Assembly: GCA_031378805.1 (NCBI GenBank)
Contig: JANNEO010000075.1
Span: 1 to 64,000 of the forward strand
Source of the DNA: JADCCX01 sp031378805
Lineage (GTDB): Bacteria; Pseudomonadota; Alphaproteobacteria; Rhizobiales; Beijerinckiaceae
Direction: 5' to 3'
Length of the DNA stretch: 64,000 nucleotides
Shown here: piece after piece, positions 35,008 through 43,537 of the stretch
How the letters are laid out: every line of letters begins with the position of its first letter
Position numbering within the stretch: the first letter of the stretch is position 1
Program-made: the position numbers and the translations under genes
Notes under the pieces: model-generated
Seen by the model: only the letters and a program-made list of their open reading frames with translations
What the model was told of the DNA's origin: nothing
Database searches by the model: none

Positions 35008-35625
35008 ATGAGAGTCTTCAGGAAACCCGTGTTGATTGGATTTGGCATATTGGGGGGAATTGTCACCCTTGCCATCGGCGTGTGGATCTATGTCGTGAGC
35101 AATGTGGAACAGCCCAAATACGTGGTTATCAGGGAAGACGAGGTCATCCAGATCCGGGACTATCCGGCTCTCGTGGTGGCCGAGGTCACACGCCGCGGCG
35201 ACCGCAACAGCGCAGTACGGGCCGGCTTCGGACCTCTCGCCGCTTACATTTTCGCCAAGAATCGCGAGGGTGACAGCGTCAGCATGACCGCCCCTGTCAC
35301 CCAGACATTGTCTGCCTCCGATCAAAATGACGCATGGCTTGTCCGCTTCATCATGCCATCCACATACACGCTGGAAACGTTGCCGAAAGCGGCGGGCGAG
35401 GATGTGCGCCTGTTGCAAGTGCCGGCAACGCGCCGCGCTGCGATCCGTTTTCCGGGCGTGGCAACCGATGCCTTGATTGCCACCAATGAGAAGGCCCTGC
35501 GAGAGTGGCTTGCATCGCGCGGCATCGAGATCATCGGTGTGCCGACCTATGCCTATTACAACGATCCCTTCACGCCCGGACCGTTGCGGCGCAACGAGGT
35601 GCTTTTCGAAATCAGGGCATTCTGA
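35008..35625 (+). CDS. SOUL heme-binding family protein, membrane-anchored
   Basis: 205 residues. A single N-terminal membrane segment (VLIGFGILGGIVTLAIGVWIYVV, about 8-30) is followed by the SOUL fold: QPKYVVIREDEVIQIRDYPALVVAEVTRRGDRNSAVRAGFGPLAAYIFAKN, then SVSMTAPVTQTL (conserved MTAPV), and a C-terminal half with WLASRGIEIIGVPTYAYYNDPFTPGPLRRNEVLFEI. SOUL proteins bind heme or other hydrophobic ligands; here the domain would face the periplasm. The 278 bp before it (34730-35007) contain no gene that I can support. Confidence 0.9.
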   Translation: MRVFRKPVLIGFGILGGIVTLAIGVWIYVVSNVEQPKYVVIREDEVIQIRDYPALVVAEVTRRGDRNSAVRAGFGPLAAYIFAKNREGDSVSMTAPVTQTLSASDQNDAWLVRFIMPSTYTLETLPKAAGEDVRLLQVPATRRAAIRFPGVATDALIATNEKALREWLASRGIEIIGVPTYAYYNDPFTPGPLRRNEVLFEIRAF

Positions 35626-35675
35626 ACACCGCCCTGACTTGAAGGCTTGGCGCGATCACATACTCAAGAACTGTG

Positions 35676-36074
35676 TCAGGCCAGACGAACGAGGACTATA
35701 ACAACAGCCGCCAGTTGCACCATGTTGAGCGCCACGGACAGCCCATGCAACACATCGAACCGCCGCTTTGCGCCCGTGTCACGCGCCGTGTTGATGGCTG
35801 GCATCAGCACCTGACGGGCGATGACAGCAATGAGCGCCGTGGCCATCATCAGCCCTGCGGCGAGTTTATCACGCGGCAGGAGGGCGACAGCCCCGGCAAG
35901 CGCAGTAGCAAACACGAACACATAATAGTGCGGGAAGGCCTTGCGCAGCAGCTTGCCTGCCGCATCCGCAGGCATGGCCGAGAACACCAATGGCGCGAAG
36001 CCGAAGGAATACAGCGTCATTCCGCCAAACAGGAGTGACGTACAGAGCAGCGCTGCAATGTTGATCATGGTCAT
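35676..36074 (-). CDS. DUF4149 family membrane protein
   Basis: 132 residues with four membrane helices. Features: MTMINIAALLCTSLLFGGMTLYSFGFAPLVFSAMP, FPHYYVFVFATALAGAVALL, AAGLMMATALIAVIARQVLMPAINTARD and the final helix. The AINTARD and FAPLVF segments are those of DUF4149/TMEM205-like proteins. Function unknown. Its start overlaps the stop of the UbiG-like gene by 4 bp (ATGA), so it is the last gene of the three-gene unit with the NnrU-like and UbiG-like proteins. Confidence 0.8.
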   Translation of the reverse strand: MTMINIAALLCTSLLFGGMTLYSFGFAPLVFSAMPADAAGKLLRKAFPHYYVFVFATALAGAVALLPRDKLAAGLMMATALIAVIARQVLMPAINTARDTGAKRRFDVLHGLSVALNMVQLAAVVIVLVRLA

Positions 36075-36796
36075 GTTGTCTCTGTGCCGGGTTTGCGGGC
36101 TGTGCCCATGTAGATGATGGCAGTGCTGGGCAGTTGCCCGAAGGTGAAGTCTCCGCGCCGGTTCAGTCCACGCGGGCCAAGCCCCGTGATGTCGCCCGGC
36201 ACGAATCCCGCCTTGATCAATCCCTTGCGCAGTTCCTCGGGCTTGATGAACATCGCGGGGTTGTGCGTGCCCTTTGGCAGTAGGCCCAGCACGTCCTCAG
36301 CCATGGTGATGGTTGCAAACGCCGCGAGAGGATTGCGGTTGATGGTATCAAACAGGAACATGCCGCCGGGCCGCAGCACCCGTGCTGTCTCCGACAGGAC
36401 AAGGGCGAGGTCCGCGACATGCTCGAGCACATCGACACAGACGACGATATCGAACACTCCATCGCCATAGGGCAATGCCTCGCCCACGCCCACATCGTAG
36501 CGGATTGTCCGGCCATGGGCGGTGGCGTGCGCCTTCGCAGCCGCAATGGCCTGCGCTGCAGGATCGATGCCGGTCACGACAGCGCCGCGATCCGCCATGG
36601 CCTCGGCCATGAAGCCGCCGGCACATCCCAAATCAAGCACCTGAGCACCAGACCAGAGCGCGAAGTGATCGAAGTAGCGCAAACGCCCCGGCACCATGTT
36701 CTTCAGCGTGCGTACCCAGCGCAAATCGTCGGACCACCACTGCGCGGCCACGTCATCATAGATGCCGAGATTGTTGAGGATGGGTTCAGCGGCCAT
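36071..36796 (-). CDS. UbiG-like SAM-dependent methyltransferase
   Basis: About 241 residues from ATG 36796, which has GGAGACGG upstream and overlaps the end of the NnrU-like gene by 11 bp. It begins NNLGIYDDVAAQWWSDDLRWVRTLKNMVPGRLRYFD, comparable to UbiG N-termini. Motif I is VLDLGCAGGFMAEAMADRGA, motif II TGIDPAAQAI, and DIVVCVDVLEHVAD and RPGGMFLFDTINR follow; these are diagnostic of the UbiG/COQ3 group. Given its context with membrane-type methyltransferase and DUF4149 genes, it may be a paralogue acting on another quinone or lipid, so I do not assign ubiG. Confidence 0.82.
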   Translation of the reverse strand: MAAEPILNNLGIYDDVAAQWWSDDLRWVRTLKNMVPGRLRYFDHFALWSGAQVLDLGCAGGFMAEAMADRGAVVTGIDPAAQAIAAAKAHATAHGRTIRYDVGVGEALPYGDGVFDIVVCVDVLEHVADLALVLSETARVLRPGGMFLFDTINRNPLAAFATITMAEDVLGLLPKGTHNPAMFIKPEELRKGLIKAGFVPGDITGLGPRGLNRRGDFTFGQLPSTAIIYMGTARKPGTETT

Positions 36797-37607
36797 CGGC
36801 TTTCCGTCTCCAGCGGGGCCAGGCATAGGGCACAACGTTTTGGTAGGCTGCAAAGCGTTCGCCGTAGATGGCCGTGAAGCGCTGCTCCTTCAGCAGGGGC
36901 GCAGCAAGACAATACGCGGTGTAGGTGACGGCGAGTGCCAGTTGGTCTGGTGTCCACACCGGCACCGTCCAGAGTGTCAGCGCGAATGCCACATAGATCG
37001 GCTGGCGAATCAGCCGGAACAACCCGGTCTGCGGCATGTCGGGAAAGACCGGGCGGATGTTCTGCATGAGCGACAGCCAGCCGAGGCTGCCGGACTGCAC
37101 CTCCGGCCCGGCGTCGAAACTCGCCTTGATCAACAGCAGCCAGGCAACGGCGTAGCTTGCACAGACCGCCCAGAACACCCAGCCCTCCGCCCGCCACCAG
37201 ACGATGCCGGACGGTGTCCAAAGCACGAAGAGAGCCAGCAATTGCAGCGAGGCAATGATGGCGTAAGTCGTGGTGGACAGGGTGCGACCGTGATGGCCGG
37301 GCACCAGCCACTCCAGGAGTGCGCGGCCCTTTTTGGTCAGAAGCAGCGAGTGCAAAAGTGGGAACTGCAGTAGGAGTGCCGCATTCGCCAGCATCGCCCA
37401 GGGCCAGAGCACGGTGCCGAAGCTCGCGCTCATGCCGAAAAACATGGCCGTAACCATCGCAAGACCCGCAAGAGCAAAGATGCCGTGGCAGGCCACGCCC
37501 ATGGCCAAAGCCAGTGCGATCCGTGCGCGACCCGGCGGCGGCGACAATGCACCTACCACAAGCCGCGTGAGGCGCTGTATATGCGATGGTTGGGAAAGGT
37601 CATCCAT
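36786..37607 (-). CDS. Membrane methyltransferase, isoprenylcysteine carboxyl methyltransferase/NnrU type
   Basis: 273 residues from MDDLSQPSH. About six membrane spans: ALALAMGVACHGIFALAGLAMVTAMFFG, TVLWPWAMLANAALLLQFPLLHSLLLT, TTYAIIASLQLLALFVLWTPSG, VFWAVCASYAVAWLLLIKASFD and two near the C-terminus. The C-terminal segment TGLFRLIRQPIYVAFALTLWTVPVWTPDQ...LLKEQRFTAIYGERFAAYQ is the PEMT/ICMT-type SAM-binding module. It lies just before the UbiG-like gene. Substrate is probably a lipid or a quinone-type hydrophobic compound. The frame extends upstream past 37607, but without membrane-protein features. Confidence 0.8.
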   Translation of the reverse strand: MDDLSQPSHIQRLTRLVVGALSPPPGRARIALALAMGVACHGIFALAGLAMVTAMFFGMSASFGTVLWPWAMLANAALLLQFPLLHSLLLTKKGRALLEWLVPGHHGRTLSTTTYAIIASLQLLALFVLWTPSGIVWWRAEGWVFWAVCASYAVAWLLLIKASFDAGPEVQSGSLGWLSLMQNIRPVFPDMPQTGLFRLIRQPIYVAFALTLWTVPVWTPDQLALAVTYTAYCLAAPLLKEQRFTAIYGERFAAYQNVVPYAWPRWRRKADGR

Positions 37608-37719
37608 GGGGTGTCGATAGACCGACCCGGATCGAGCGAACAGGGGACTTAACCGCGCATGGCCATTGCTTTTGGCAATGTTGGTGCGGATAAATTCGCA
37701 AGTAACGGAGACCGCCGCA

Positions 37720-38070
37720 GTGCCGAACCAGCAATACCTCCTGCCGTTCGTGCCTGACGATCTGCGGCAGCGTGAGGCACTGATAGCACGCTGGCTTGAG
37801 CTGGTCCGCGACATCCTTCCGAGAATAGCGGAACAGAACCGCTGGCCCATATTGCAGGACCATTGCTTCATGCGCGTCTGCCTCGATACTGCGCTTGAAG
37901 CCCCGTGGCATACTGTCGTCCGCCGTCCGGCGGTCAGGCATCTCTCGGATGAGCAGCTTGGGGCGGCTGTCGCAGTGGCGGAGGCTTTGGTGCTTGCACC
38001 CGAAACACTTCAAGTGATCAACCGGCGAAGCATCCAATGGCGAACAGCTGCGCTCACCGGGAATGGCTGA
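37720..38070 (+). CDS. Conserved hypothetical protein, short
   Basis: About 116 residues from GTG 37720, which has GGAG eight bases upstream. Sequence: PNQQYLLPFVPDDLRQREALIARWLELVRDILPRIAEQNRWPILQDHCFMRVCLDTALEAPWHTVVRRPAVRHLSDEQLGAAVAVAEALVLAPETLQVINRRSIQWR. The RWPxxxDHCFMRxxLDxxxxxPWxxxxxRPA pattern is conserved in small proteins I remember from rhizobia, with no known function. No signal or membrane segment. Divergent from the NnrU-like gene and convergent with the DUF2805 gene. Confidence 0.7.
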   Translation: MPNQQYLLPFVPDDLRQREALIARWLELVRDILPRIAEQNRWPILQDHCFMRVCLDTALEAPWHTVVRRPAVRHLSDEQLGAAVAVAEALVLAPETLQVINRRSIQWRTAALTGNG

Positions 38071-38103
38071 CCGCACGTGCTTCGTGTGGGCCAGCAATCA
38101 GCC

Positions 38104-38325
38104 CTATTTGTAATGCTCGCGGCGTGAGCCGAACTGTTCGATCCGCTTGCGCCAGGCCCTGTAGCTGGCCGGTTTGAGTTCGCGCCGCATCAACGCCTTG
38201 ACGCCATCAGGCGACATTCCGTGCAAATCACGGATTGCGTCGAAACTGACGTGATCGCTCAGTGCCATCTCGATGATTTCGCTTGTTGTGGCAGGATCTG
38301 ACGGCGCTTGTGACCGATCAGTCAT
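38104..38325 (-). CDS. DUF2805 (TIGR03643) family protein
   Basis: About 73 residues: EIIEMALSDHVSFDAIRDLHGMSPDGVKALMRRELKPASYRAWRKRIEQFGSRREHYK. The D-x-x-F-D-x-I-x-x-x-xG, then V-K-x-LMRxxLKPxSYxxWRxR pattern defines this family. It looks like a small helical, possibly helix-turn-helix, protein, but its role is unknown. The ATG overlaps the end of the cydB-type gene by 8 bp, so the two are translated from one transcript. Confidence 0.8.
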   Translation of the reverse strand: MTDRSQAPSDPATTSEIIEMALSDHVSFDAIRDLHGMSPDGVKALMRRELKPASYRAWRKRIEQFGSRREHYK

Positions 38326-39325
38326 AGCGCAGTTCCGTCGCCTTGCCGCGGAACACGTAGTATGAGAACGCCGTGTATCCTGCGATACAGGGCAGTACGA
38401 CCATGGCACCCATCAAGATGATGAACAGGCTTTCGGGCGCACTGGCCGCCTGCCAGATCGTCAGTTTCTCCGGCACGATATAGGGATAGAATGAATAGGC
38501 GAGGCCGAGAAAGCCCAATACAAAGAGGCTGACCGCACCCATGAACGGCACAAAGTCGAGGCTGTGGTCGCCGCGCGGCATACGCTTCAGGAACACCCAT
38601 GTCGCCAGCAGCAAGGCACCTGTCATGAGCGGAATGGGTGCCAGTCCAATCATGTTGGGCAATGAAAACCAGCGCTCGAAAATGCGCGGCGAGACCAGCG
38701 GCGTGGCAACAGATACAGCGACCATACCAAACGCCGTCAGGAAAAGAGTGACTTTCGCCCACCACACCGCGCGTCTCTGTAATTCACCTTCGGTCTTGGC
38801 AATCAGCCATGTCGCGCCGACAAAGGTGTAGGCTGCAGCCAGCCCCAGGCCCGCCACGACCGCAAAGGCATAAGCCGTCAGTGTGTCCTGAAATCCCATG
38901 AGATAATGCCCAAGCATGTAGCCCTGTGTCAGCGACGCCAGCAGCGATCCACCGATGAAGGCCCAGTCCCACCAGCGGTGATACTGCTGCTGTGCCTTGA
39001 CGCGGAACTCGAAGGCAACGCCGCGCATGGTGAGCCCAAGCAGCATCAGGGCAACCGGCAGATACAGCGCCGTGAGCACCATGCCATGGGCGGACGGAAA
39101 GGCGACCAGCAAAAGCCCGATACCGAGCACCAGCCAGGTCTCGTTGGCATCCCAGAACGGGCCGATGGTGGCGACCATCTTGTCACGTTCGGGCCGGTCG
39201 GCACTCGCCATGAGCATGCCGACACCCAGATCGTATCCATCGAGGATGACATAGGCGAGAATGGAAATGCCCATCAGGCCGGCGAAGATCAGCGGCAGAG
39301 TATGAGCGTCCAGAAAATTCAGCAT
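38318..39325 (-). CDS. cydB: Cytochrome bd-type quinol oxidase subunit II
   Basis: 335 residues starting MLNFLDAHTLPLIFAGLMGISILAYVILDGYDLGVGML, with the conserved subunit II DGYDLG motif. Further features: WDANETWLVLGIGLLLVAFPSAHGMVLTALYLP and about eight membrane spans, ending with IAGYTAFSYYVFRGK. It follows subunit I after 7 bp. Together with subunit I it oxidises quinol and reduces oxygen to water in the inner membrane. The subunit I has a short Q-loop, so this is the cyanide-insensitive (CioAB) branch. Confidence 0.93.
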   Translation of the reverse strand: MLNFLDAHTLPLIFAGLMGISILAYVILDGYDLGVGMLMASADRPERDKMVATIGPFWDANETWLVLGIGLLLVAFPSAHGMVLTALYLPVALMLLGLTMRGVAFEFRVKAQQQYHRWWDWAFIGGSLLASLTQGYMLGHYLMGFQDTLTAYAFAVVAGLGLAAAYTFVGATWLIAKTEGELQRRAVWWAKVTLFLTAFGMVAVSVATPLVSPRIFERWFSLPNMIGLAPIPLMTGALLLATWVFLKRMPRGDHSLDFVPFMGAVSLFVLGFLGLAYSFYPYIVPEKLTIWQAASAPESLFIILMGAMVVLPCIAGYTAFSYYVFRGKATELRYD

Positions 39326-39332
39326 GGTCTTT

Positions 39333-40724
39333 CTACACGTCCTTCGCCAGAGCACCCGCAGGATGATATCCCGCGCCTGCCTTCACCACGCCTGCACCGC
39401 TCGGTGTCGCGACAGCCTGCAGGCCCTTGTTGGCGAGATGGAACAAGACCGAGATATAGGCCGCGATCAGCACCATATAGGTTGCCAGATACATCGCCAG
39501 GGTCGTGCCGATCATGCCCGCCGTCACTTTCGATGCGGCCTGCGCCGTGGTCAGCACGCCGGTGACGAGCCAGGGCTGGCGGCCGATTTCCGTGACATAC
39601 CAGCCGGACAATGTGGCGATCCAGCCAGCGAAGGTCATGGCGACCAGCGTGTATGCGAGCGGACGGTTGAGCGTGCCCTTGCGCCACAAGGTCCAGCCCG
39701 TAAACCATGACACCACAAGCATCAGCACGCCGATGCCGACCATGATGCGGAAAGCGAAGAACACAGGAGCGACCGGCGGGTGAAGGCGGGTTCCATCCGC
39801 TGCAACAAAGTCATTCAGGCCCGGAATCACACCTGCCGGATCATGCTTGAGGATCAGGCTGGCCCCGTTCGGAATAGCAATCTCGAAACGGTTCTCGCGC
39901 TTTGTCTGGTCGGGCAAGGCGAAGAGCACAAGCGGAACATTGCCGCGCGTTTCCCAGTTGGCCTCCATCGCCGCCACTTTGGCTGGCTGGTGCTTCAGGG
40001 TGTTGAGACCATGCATGTCGCCGACGACGATCTGGATCGGGATCAGTAGGGCAGCGATGGCAACGCCCGTGCGCAAGGCGGCCATGACGTCCGGTCCGCG
40101 ATCATTGCGTAGCCAGCGCCATGCGGAAAGTCCCGCGATCAGAAATGCGCAGGTCAAGCCAGACGCGAGCAGCATATGGATCAGACGGTAAGGCATCGAG
40201 GGATTGAAGATGATGGCCCACCAGTCGGTGGCGAAAGCCACGCCATCGCGCAGTTCATACCCGGAGGGCGTATGCATCCAGGAGTTGAGCACAATGATCC
40301 AGAACGCGGACATCGTGGTGCCGAAGGCAACAAGGAAAGTCGCCAATGTATGGACCCAATTCGGCACCTTGCGGAAGCCGAACAGCATGATGCCCAGAAA
40401 CGTCGCTTCGAGAAAGAACGCTGTCAGCACTTCATAGGCCAGCAAAGGCCCTGCTATGTTGCCAACACTCTGCATGAAGCCCGGCCAGTTCGTGCCGAAC
40501 TGAAAGCTCATCGTGATGCCCGAGACAACGCCCAGCGCGAAGGACAGCGCAAAGACTTTCACCCAGAAACGGTATGCATTCATCCACGCCTCGTTGCGCG
40601 TCGCATTGAATCGCACCTTGAAGAATAGCAAGACCCAGCCCAACGCGATGGTGATGGTAGGGAACAGGATGTGGAACGAAATATTGGCGCCAAATTGTAT
40701 GCGCGCGAGCACGATCGGATCCAT
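39333..40724 (-). CDS. cydA: Cytochrome bd-type (CioA branch) quinol oxidase subunit I
   Basis: 463 residues from MDPIVLARIQFGANISFHILFP; His18 is the conserved heme ligand position. Further landmarks: WVKVFALSFALGVVSGITMSFQFGTNWPGF, FFLEATFLGIMLFGF, WIIVLNSWMHTPSGYEL, and GDMHGLNTLKHQPAKVAAMEANWETRG, which are hallmark subunit I segments. The Q-loop (roughly VLFALPDQTKRENRFEIAIPNGASL) is short, as in cyanide-insensitive oxidases. Electrons enter from quinol and reduce oxygen with high affinity or under respiratory stress. It lies 4 bp after the GbsR-type regulator gene, which probably controls it. Confidence 0.93.
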   Translation of the reverse strand: MDPIVLARIQFGANISFHILFPTITIALGWVLLFFKVRFNATRNEAWMNAYRFWVKVFALSFALGVVSGITMSFQFGTNWPGFMQSVGNIAGPLLAYEVLTAFFLEATFLGIMLFGFRKVPNWVHTLATFLVAFGTTMSAFWIIVLNSWMHTPSGYELRDGVAFATDWWAIIFNPSMPYRLIHMLLASGLTCAFLIAGLSAWRWLRNDRGPDVMAALRTGVAIAALLIPIQIVVGDMHGLNTLKHQPAKVAAMEANWETRGNVPLVLFALPDQTKRENRFEIAIPNGASLILKHDPAGVIPGLNDFVAADGTRLHPPVAPVFFAFRIMVGIGVLMLVVSWFTGWTLWRKGTLNRPLAYTLVAMTFAGWIATLSGWYVTEIGRQPWLVTGVLTTAQAASKVTAGMIGTTLAMYLATYMVLIAAYISVLFHLANKGLQAVATPSGAGVVKAGAGYHPAGALAKDV

Positions 40725-40728
40725 GAGA

Positions 40729-41316
40729 TCAGCCTCCGGCTTGACTTGATGTGGCCCGGCGGCCCTTGCCACCCGGCAGTGCGAACAAACGGTCTTTCAT
40801 CTCGAGCACCTTGACGACTTTCGAGCCCATGGAGAGCAACTGGATCAGCCGCTCTGTCTCTAGCTTCTGCACATCGGCATACCAGCCGGTCATCAGCTCG
40901 ATCAGCTCGTGCATCTCCTTCAGCCGCGCCTGCGCATGACGCTCAGCATCACTGCCGGGAGACTGCATCAGAAGTTCGCGCAGAATGGTGAGAGTCGGGT
41001 CAATCTCCCGCTTCTTGCGCTCGTCAACGAGCGTACGGACGATCGCGTAAATATCGTCGGGTGTGCCGAAGAACTCGCGCCGGTCGCCCTGCACATGCTT
41101 CGGCTTCAGAAGATTCCAGTTCTGGAGTTCCTTCAGGCCCATCGAGACATTGGAGCGTGAGATACCGAGAGCCTCGACAATCTCATCGGCACAGAGCGGC
41201 TTTTCGGCCACAAACAGCACAGCGTAGATTTGCCCCACTGTGCGGTTGATACCCCATCGGCTGCCCATTTCGCCGAAGTGGAGAACGAAAGCTTCGCACA
41301 GTGGAGGCAAGTTCAT
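40729..41316 (-). CDS. GbsR/MarR-family transcriptional regulator
   Basis: About 195 residues from MNLPPLCEAFVLHFGEMGSRWGINRTVGQIYAVLFVAEKPLCADEIVEALGISRSNVSMGLKELQNWNLLKPKHVQGDRREFFGTPDD. This is the GbsR winged-helix start with its characteristic FGEMGSRWGINRTVGQIYALLF. A helical dimerisation tail follows. The gene is first in the regulator-cioA-cioB-DUF2805 unit with 4 bp to the next gene. In other bacteria GbsR-type regulators repress bd oxidase or osmolyte genes. A palindrome overlapping its promoter is annotated at 41328. Confidence 0.88.
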   Translation of the reverse strand: MNLPPLCEAFVLHFGEMGSRWGINRTVGQIYAVLFVAEKPLCADEIVEALGISRSNVSMGLKELQNWNLLKPKHVQGDRREFFGTPDDIYAIVRTLVDERKKREIDPTLTILRELLMQSPGSDAERHAQARLKEMHELIELMTGWYADVQKLETERLIQLLSMGSKVVKVLEMKDRLFALPGGKGRRATSSQAGG

Positions 41317-41327
41317 GACGATTTCCA

Positions 41328-41349
41328 ATTTTCAGATATTCCTGAAAAT
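41328..41349. promoter_or_regulatory. Candidate operator upstream of gbsR-cioAB genes
   Basis: ATTTTCAG-ATATTC-CTGAAAAT, 8-bp perfect arms with a 6-bp spacer, positioned 12-33 bp before the GbsR ATG. This is typical for an autoregulatory MarR/GbsR site. AT-rich sequence around 41351-41362 (GAGGAAATTTTGAAG) may be part of the promoter. The divergent photolyase gene starts about 105 bp away. Confidence 0.5.
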
Positions 41350-41454
41350 AGAGGAAATTTTGAAGATGGCAAGAACAGTCTTGTCGCATGGCCCAGGGTG
41401 ACTTGGGGGGATATGATGGCCTAATCGAATTCGGTTCACAGCGGCGCACACGCA

Positions 41455-43020
41455 ATGGTTCAGATCGTCTGGTTTAAACGCGATCTTCGATCAGTGGATC
41501 ACAAGCCGCTGATTGAAGCGAGCGTGGCAGGCGCTGTATTGCCTCTTTACGTGGTCGAACCTGATTATTGGTGCCAACCCGATACCTCGCGGCGGCAGTG
41601 GCTTGCGTTCCGCGCGGCGCTCGAGGAACTCGGTGAGCAGCTTCGTTGCATCGGAGCGCCGCTGATCATCCGCATTGGCCGTGTTCCAGATGTTCTGGCC
41701 GATATCCATCAGCAGCACGGCATCAGCGCGATCCATGCGCATGAAGAAACTGGCAACGGTTTCACCTTCGAACGCGACAAATCTGTCAGGGTGCTCTGCC
41801 GTGACCAAGGCATCTCATTCGTGGAATATAGGCAATTTGGCGTGATGCGTGGGCTGAAGAACCGCAATGACTGGGGCAGGCTGCATTATCACCAGATGGC
41901 CACACCCGTTTTGCCTCAGCCGCAAAGGCTCAATGCGGTAAACGGTGTCGCTTGCGAGCCACTGCCGACATCTGATGCACTCGACCTGCCGCCAGATGGT
42001 TGCGATGCACCTCAGGCTGGAACGAGAGCTCAAGCTTTGCATCTTCTCGACAGTTTCTTTGCCGGACGCGGCGCTGACTATCGAAAAGCCATGTCGAGCC
42101 CTCTGACCGGAGAACATGCCTGTTCGCGCCTGTCCGTGCCACTCTCGACCGGAGCCATCTCGATCCGGGAAATTTTGCGGCGCTGTTATGAGGAACGTCA
42201 GCGTATGGCCAAACTTCCCTTGCCGGTCCGGCCTGTACCCTTGACCGCCATCGATAGCCTCGTTGCCCGTCTGCACTGGCATTGCCATTTCATCCAGAAG
42301 CTTGAAAGCGAACCGGCGCTGGAATGGCGATCCCAGCACCCGCTGCATCAAGCGAACCGCTCGGCAACACATGCTGCTGATCCCGTTCTTGAAGCCTGGG
42401 CCACCGGCAAAACGGGGTTTCCGTTTGTCGATGCCTGCATGCGCTCCCTGATCGCGTCTGGCTGGCTCAACTTCCGGATGCGGGCCATGGTTCAGGCCTT
42501 CGCCAGCTATCATCTGGCGCTGGACTGGCGCGCCTCCGGCTTGCGCCTCGCCTGTCTCTTCACGGATTATGAGCCAGGCATTCACTGGCCGCAGGTGCAG
42601 ATGCAATCGGGCCAGACCGGTATCAACACCCCGCGCATTTACAATCCGGTGAAGCAAGGTCTCGATCAGGATCCAGAAGGGATATTTACGCTGCGCTGGG
42701 TGCCCGAGCTTGCCCGCGTTCCGCTGGCCTTCCTGCAGGAGCCCTGGCGCATGGACGAGGGTATGCTCTCCCGTGCGGGTCTGACACTGGGATCAGACTA
42801 TCCAAGGCGTATCGTCGATCATGAGATCGCGGCCCGCGATGCACGCGCACGCTTGACCGAGATCCGCCAGCAGCCGGGCTATCGCAACGAGGCAAGGCAG
42901 GTCTATGATCGGCATGGCAGCCGCAAGCGCACACTCGCCAATGACAATCCGGCGAAAAAAATGGCGGTCAGGCTTGGCCGTGGCAAAGCCGAAACTACGC
43001 AACTGCTACTGGATTTTTGA
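41455..43020 (+). CDS. Photolyase/cryptochrome family, FAD-binding
   Basis: 521 residues. The N-terminal alpha/beta photolyase domain (1-150) begins MVQIVWFKRDLRSVDHKPLIEAS with EETGNGFTFERDKSVRVLCRDQGI. The C-terminal FAD domain has TGFPFVDACMRSLIASGWLNFRMRAMVQAFASYHLALDW (conserved Trp and Asn), FTDYEPGIHWPQVQMQSGQTGINTPRIYNPVKQGLDQDPEG. The last part is the FAD-binding segment. This subfamily (FAD-binding, deoxyribodipyrimidine photolyase-like) has an unresolved split between DNA repair and signalling. The usual Trp triad cannot be checked by eye here. Divergent from the gbsR-cioAB unit. Confidence 0.9.
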   Translation: MVQIVWFKRDLRSVDHKPLIEASVAGAVLPLYVVEPDYWCQPDTSRRQWLAFRAALEELGEQLRCIGAPLIIRIGRVPDVLADIHQQHGISAIHAHEETGNGFTFERDKSVRVLCRDQGISFVEYRQFGVMRGLKNRNDWGRLHYHQMATPVLPQPQRLNAVNGVACEPLPTSDALDLPPDGCDAPQAGTRAQALHLLDSFFAGRGADYRKAMSSPLTGEHACSRLSVPLSTGAISIREILRRCYEERQRMAKLPLPVRPVPLTAIDSLVARLHWHCHFIQKLESEPALEWRSQHPLHQANRSATHAADPVLEAWATGKTGFPFVDACMRSLIASGWLNFRMRAMVQAFASYHLALDWRASGLRLACLFTDYEPGIHWPQVQMQSGQTGINTPRIYNPVKQGLDQDPEGIFTLRWVPELARVPLAFLQEPWRMDEGMLSRAGLTLGSDYPRRIVDHEIAARDARARLTEIRQQPGYRNEARQVYDRHGSRKRTLANDNPAKKMAVRLGRGKAETTQLLLDF

Positions 43021-43021
43021 G

Positions 43022-43165
43022 GATGAAGCCATCGGCGTGATGATGGTCATCATCGTTATCGGATTTCTGGCCGACCGCGTCATATTCAGTCCATGGGAGC
43101 GGTTCCTGCACCAGAGATGGGGGCCAACTCCGGCGGGTGATTGTGGGGTCGACTTGCGCCAATAG
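43022..43165 (+). pseudogene. ABC transporter permease, C-terminal remnant (NitT/TauT-like)
   Basis: In the frame right after the photolyase stop the DNA reads DEAIGVMMVIIVIGFLADRVIFSPWERFLHQRWGPTPAG and ends at a TAG. This resembles the last membrane helix and the basic tail of nitrate/taurine-type permeases (usually VIGLxxDRLxFxPLERxxxRRWG). No upstream part is present: it seems fused to the end of the photolyase region by deletion. The 370 bp from 43166 to 43537 show no gene that I can support. Confidence 0.45.
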
Positions 43166-43537
43166 CTGAGGTTGATGGTCCATCCAGAAAACTGCCACAA
43201 TTGACATTGCACTCGATTGGCAGGCGCAGAACAGCGCCGAGGATCAGAATCGTCTCGATGGCCATGTTGGAAAACCGTCACTGAGCGCACGGCGCCGTCC
43301 TGCACTTTGCCTGCCAACAAACAGTCGCAACCTCAGACAACCATACCCAGATATCGTCACGCCGACCCAACCCATAATCGAAGGGTGGCCAGCTCTCAAC
43401 GCCATACCGCGCTATCAGAACATGACGACGCTTCGGCTTTGTGGAAATTGAATAGCAAGCGGGAACTCGGAACAATTGCAACGACACAATTACATCCGCG
43501 AATGACTATCCAAGCGCCACGGCTCAAATGTGCCAGA

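Noticed and set aside
36071..36796. Assigning ubiG as gene symbol
   Set aside because: Motifs fit the family, but the neighbours (NnrU-type, DUF4149) are not ubiquinone genes, so it may be a paralogue.
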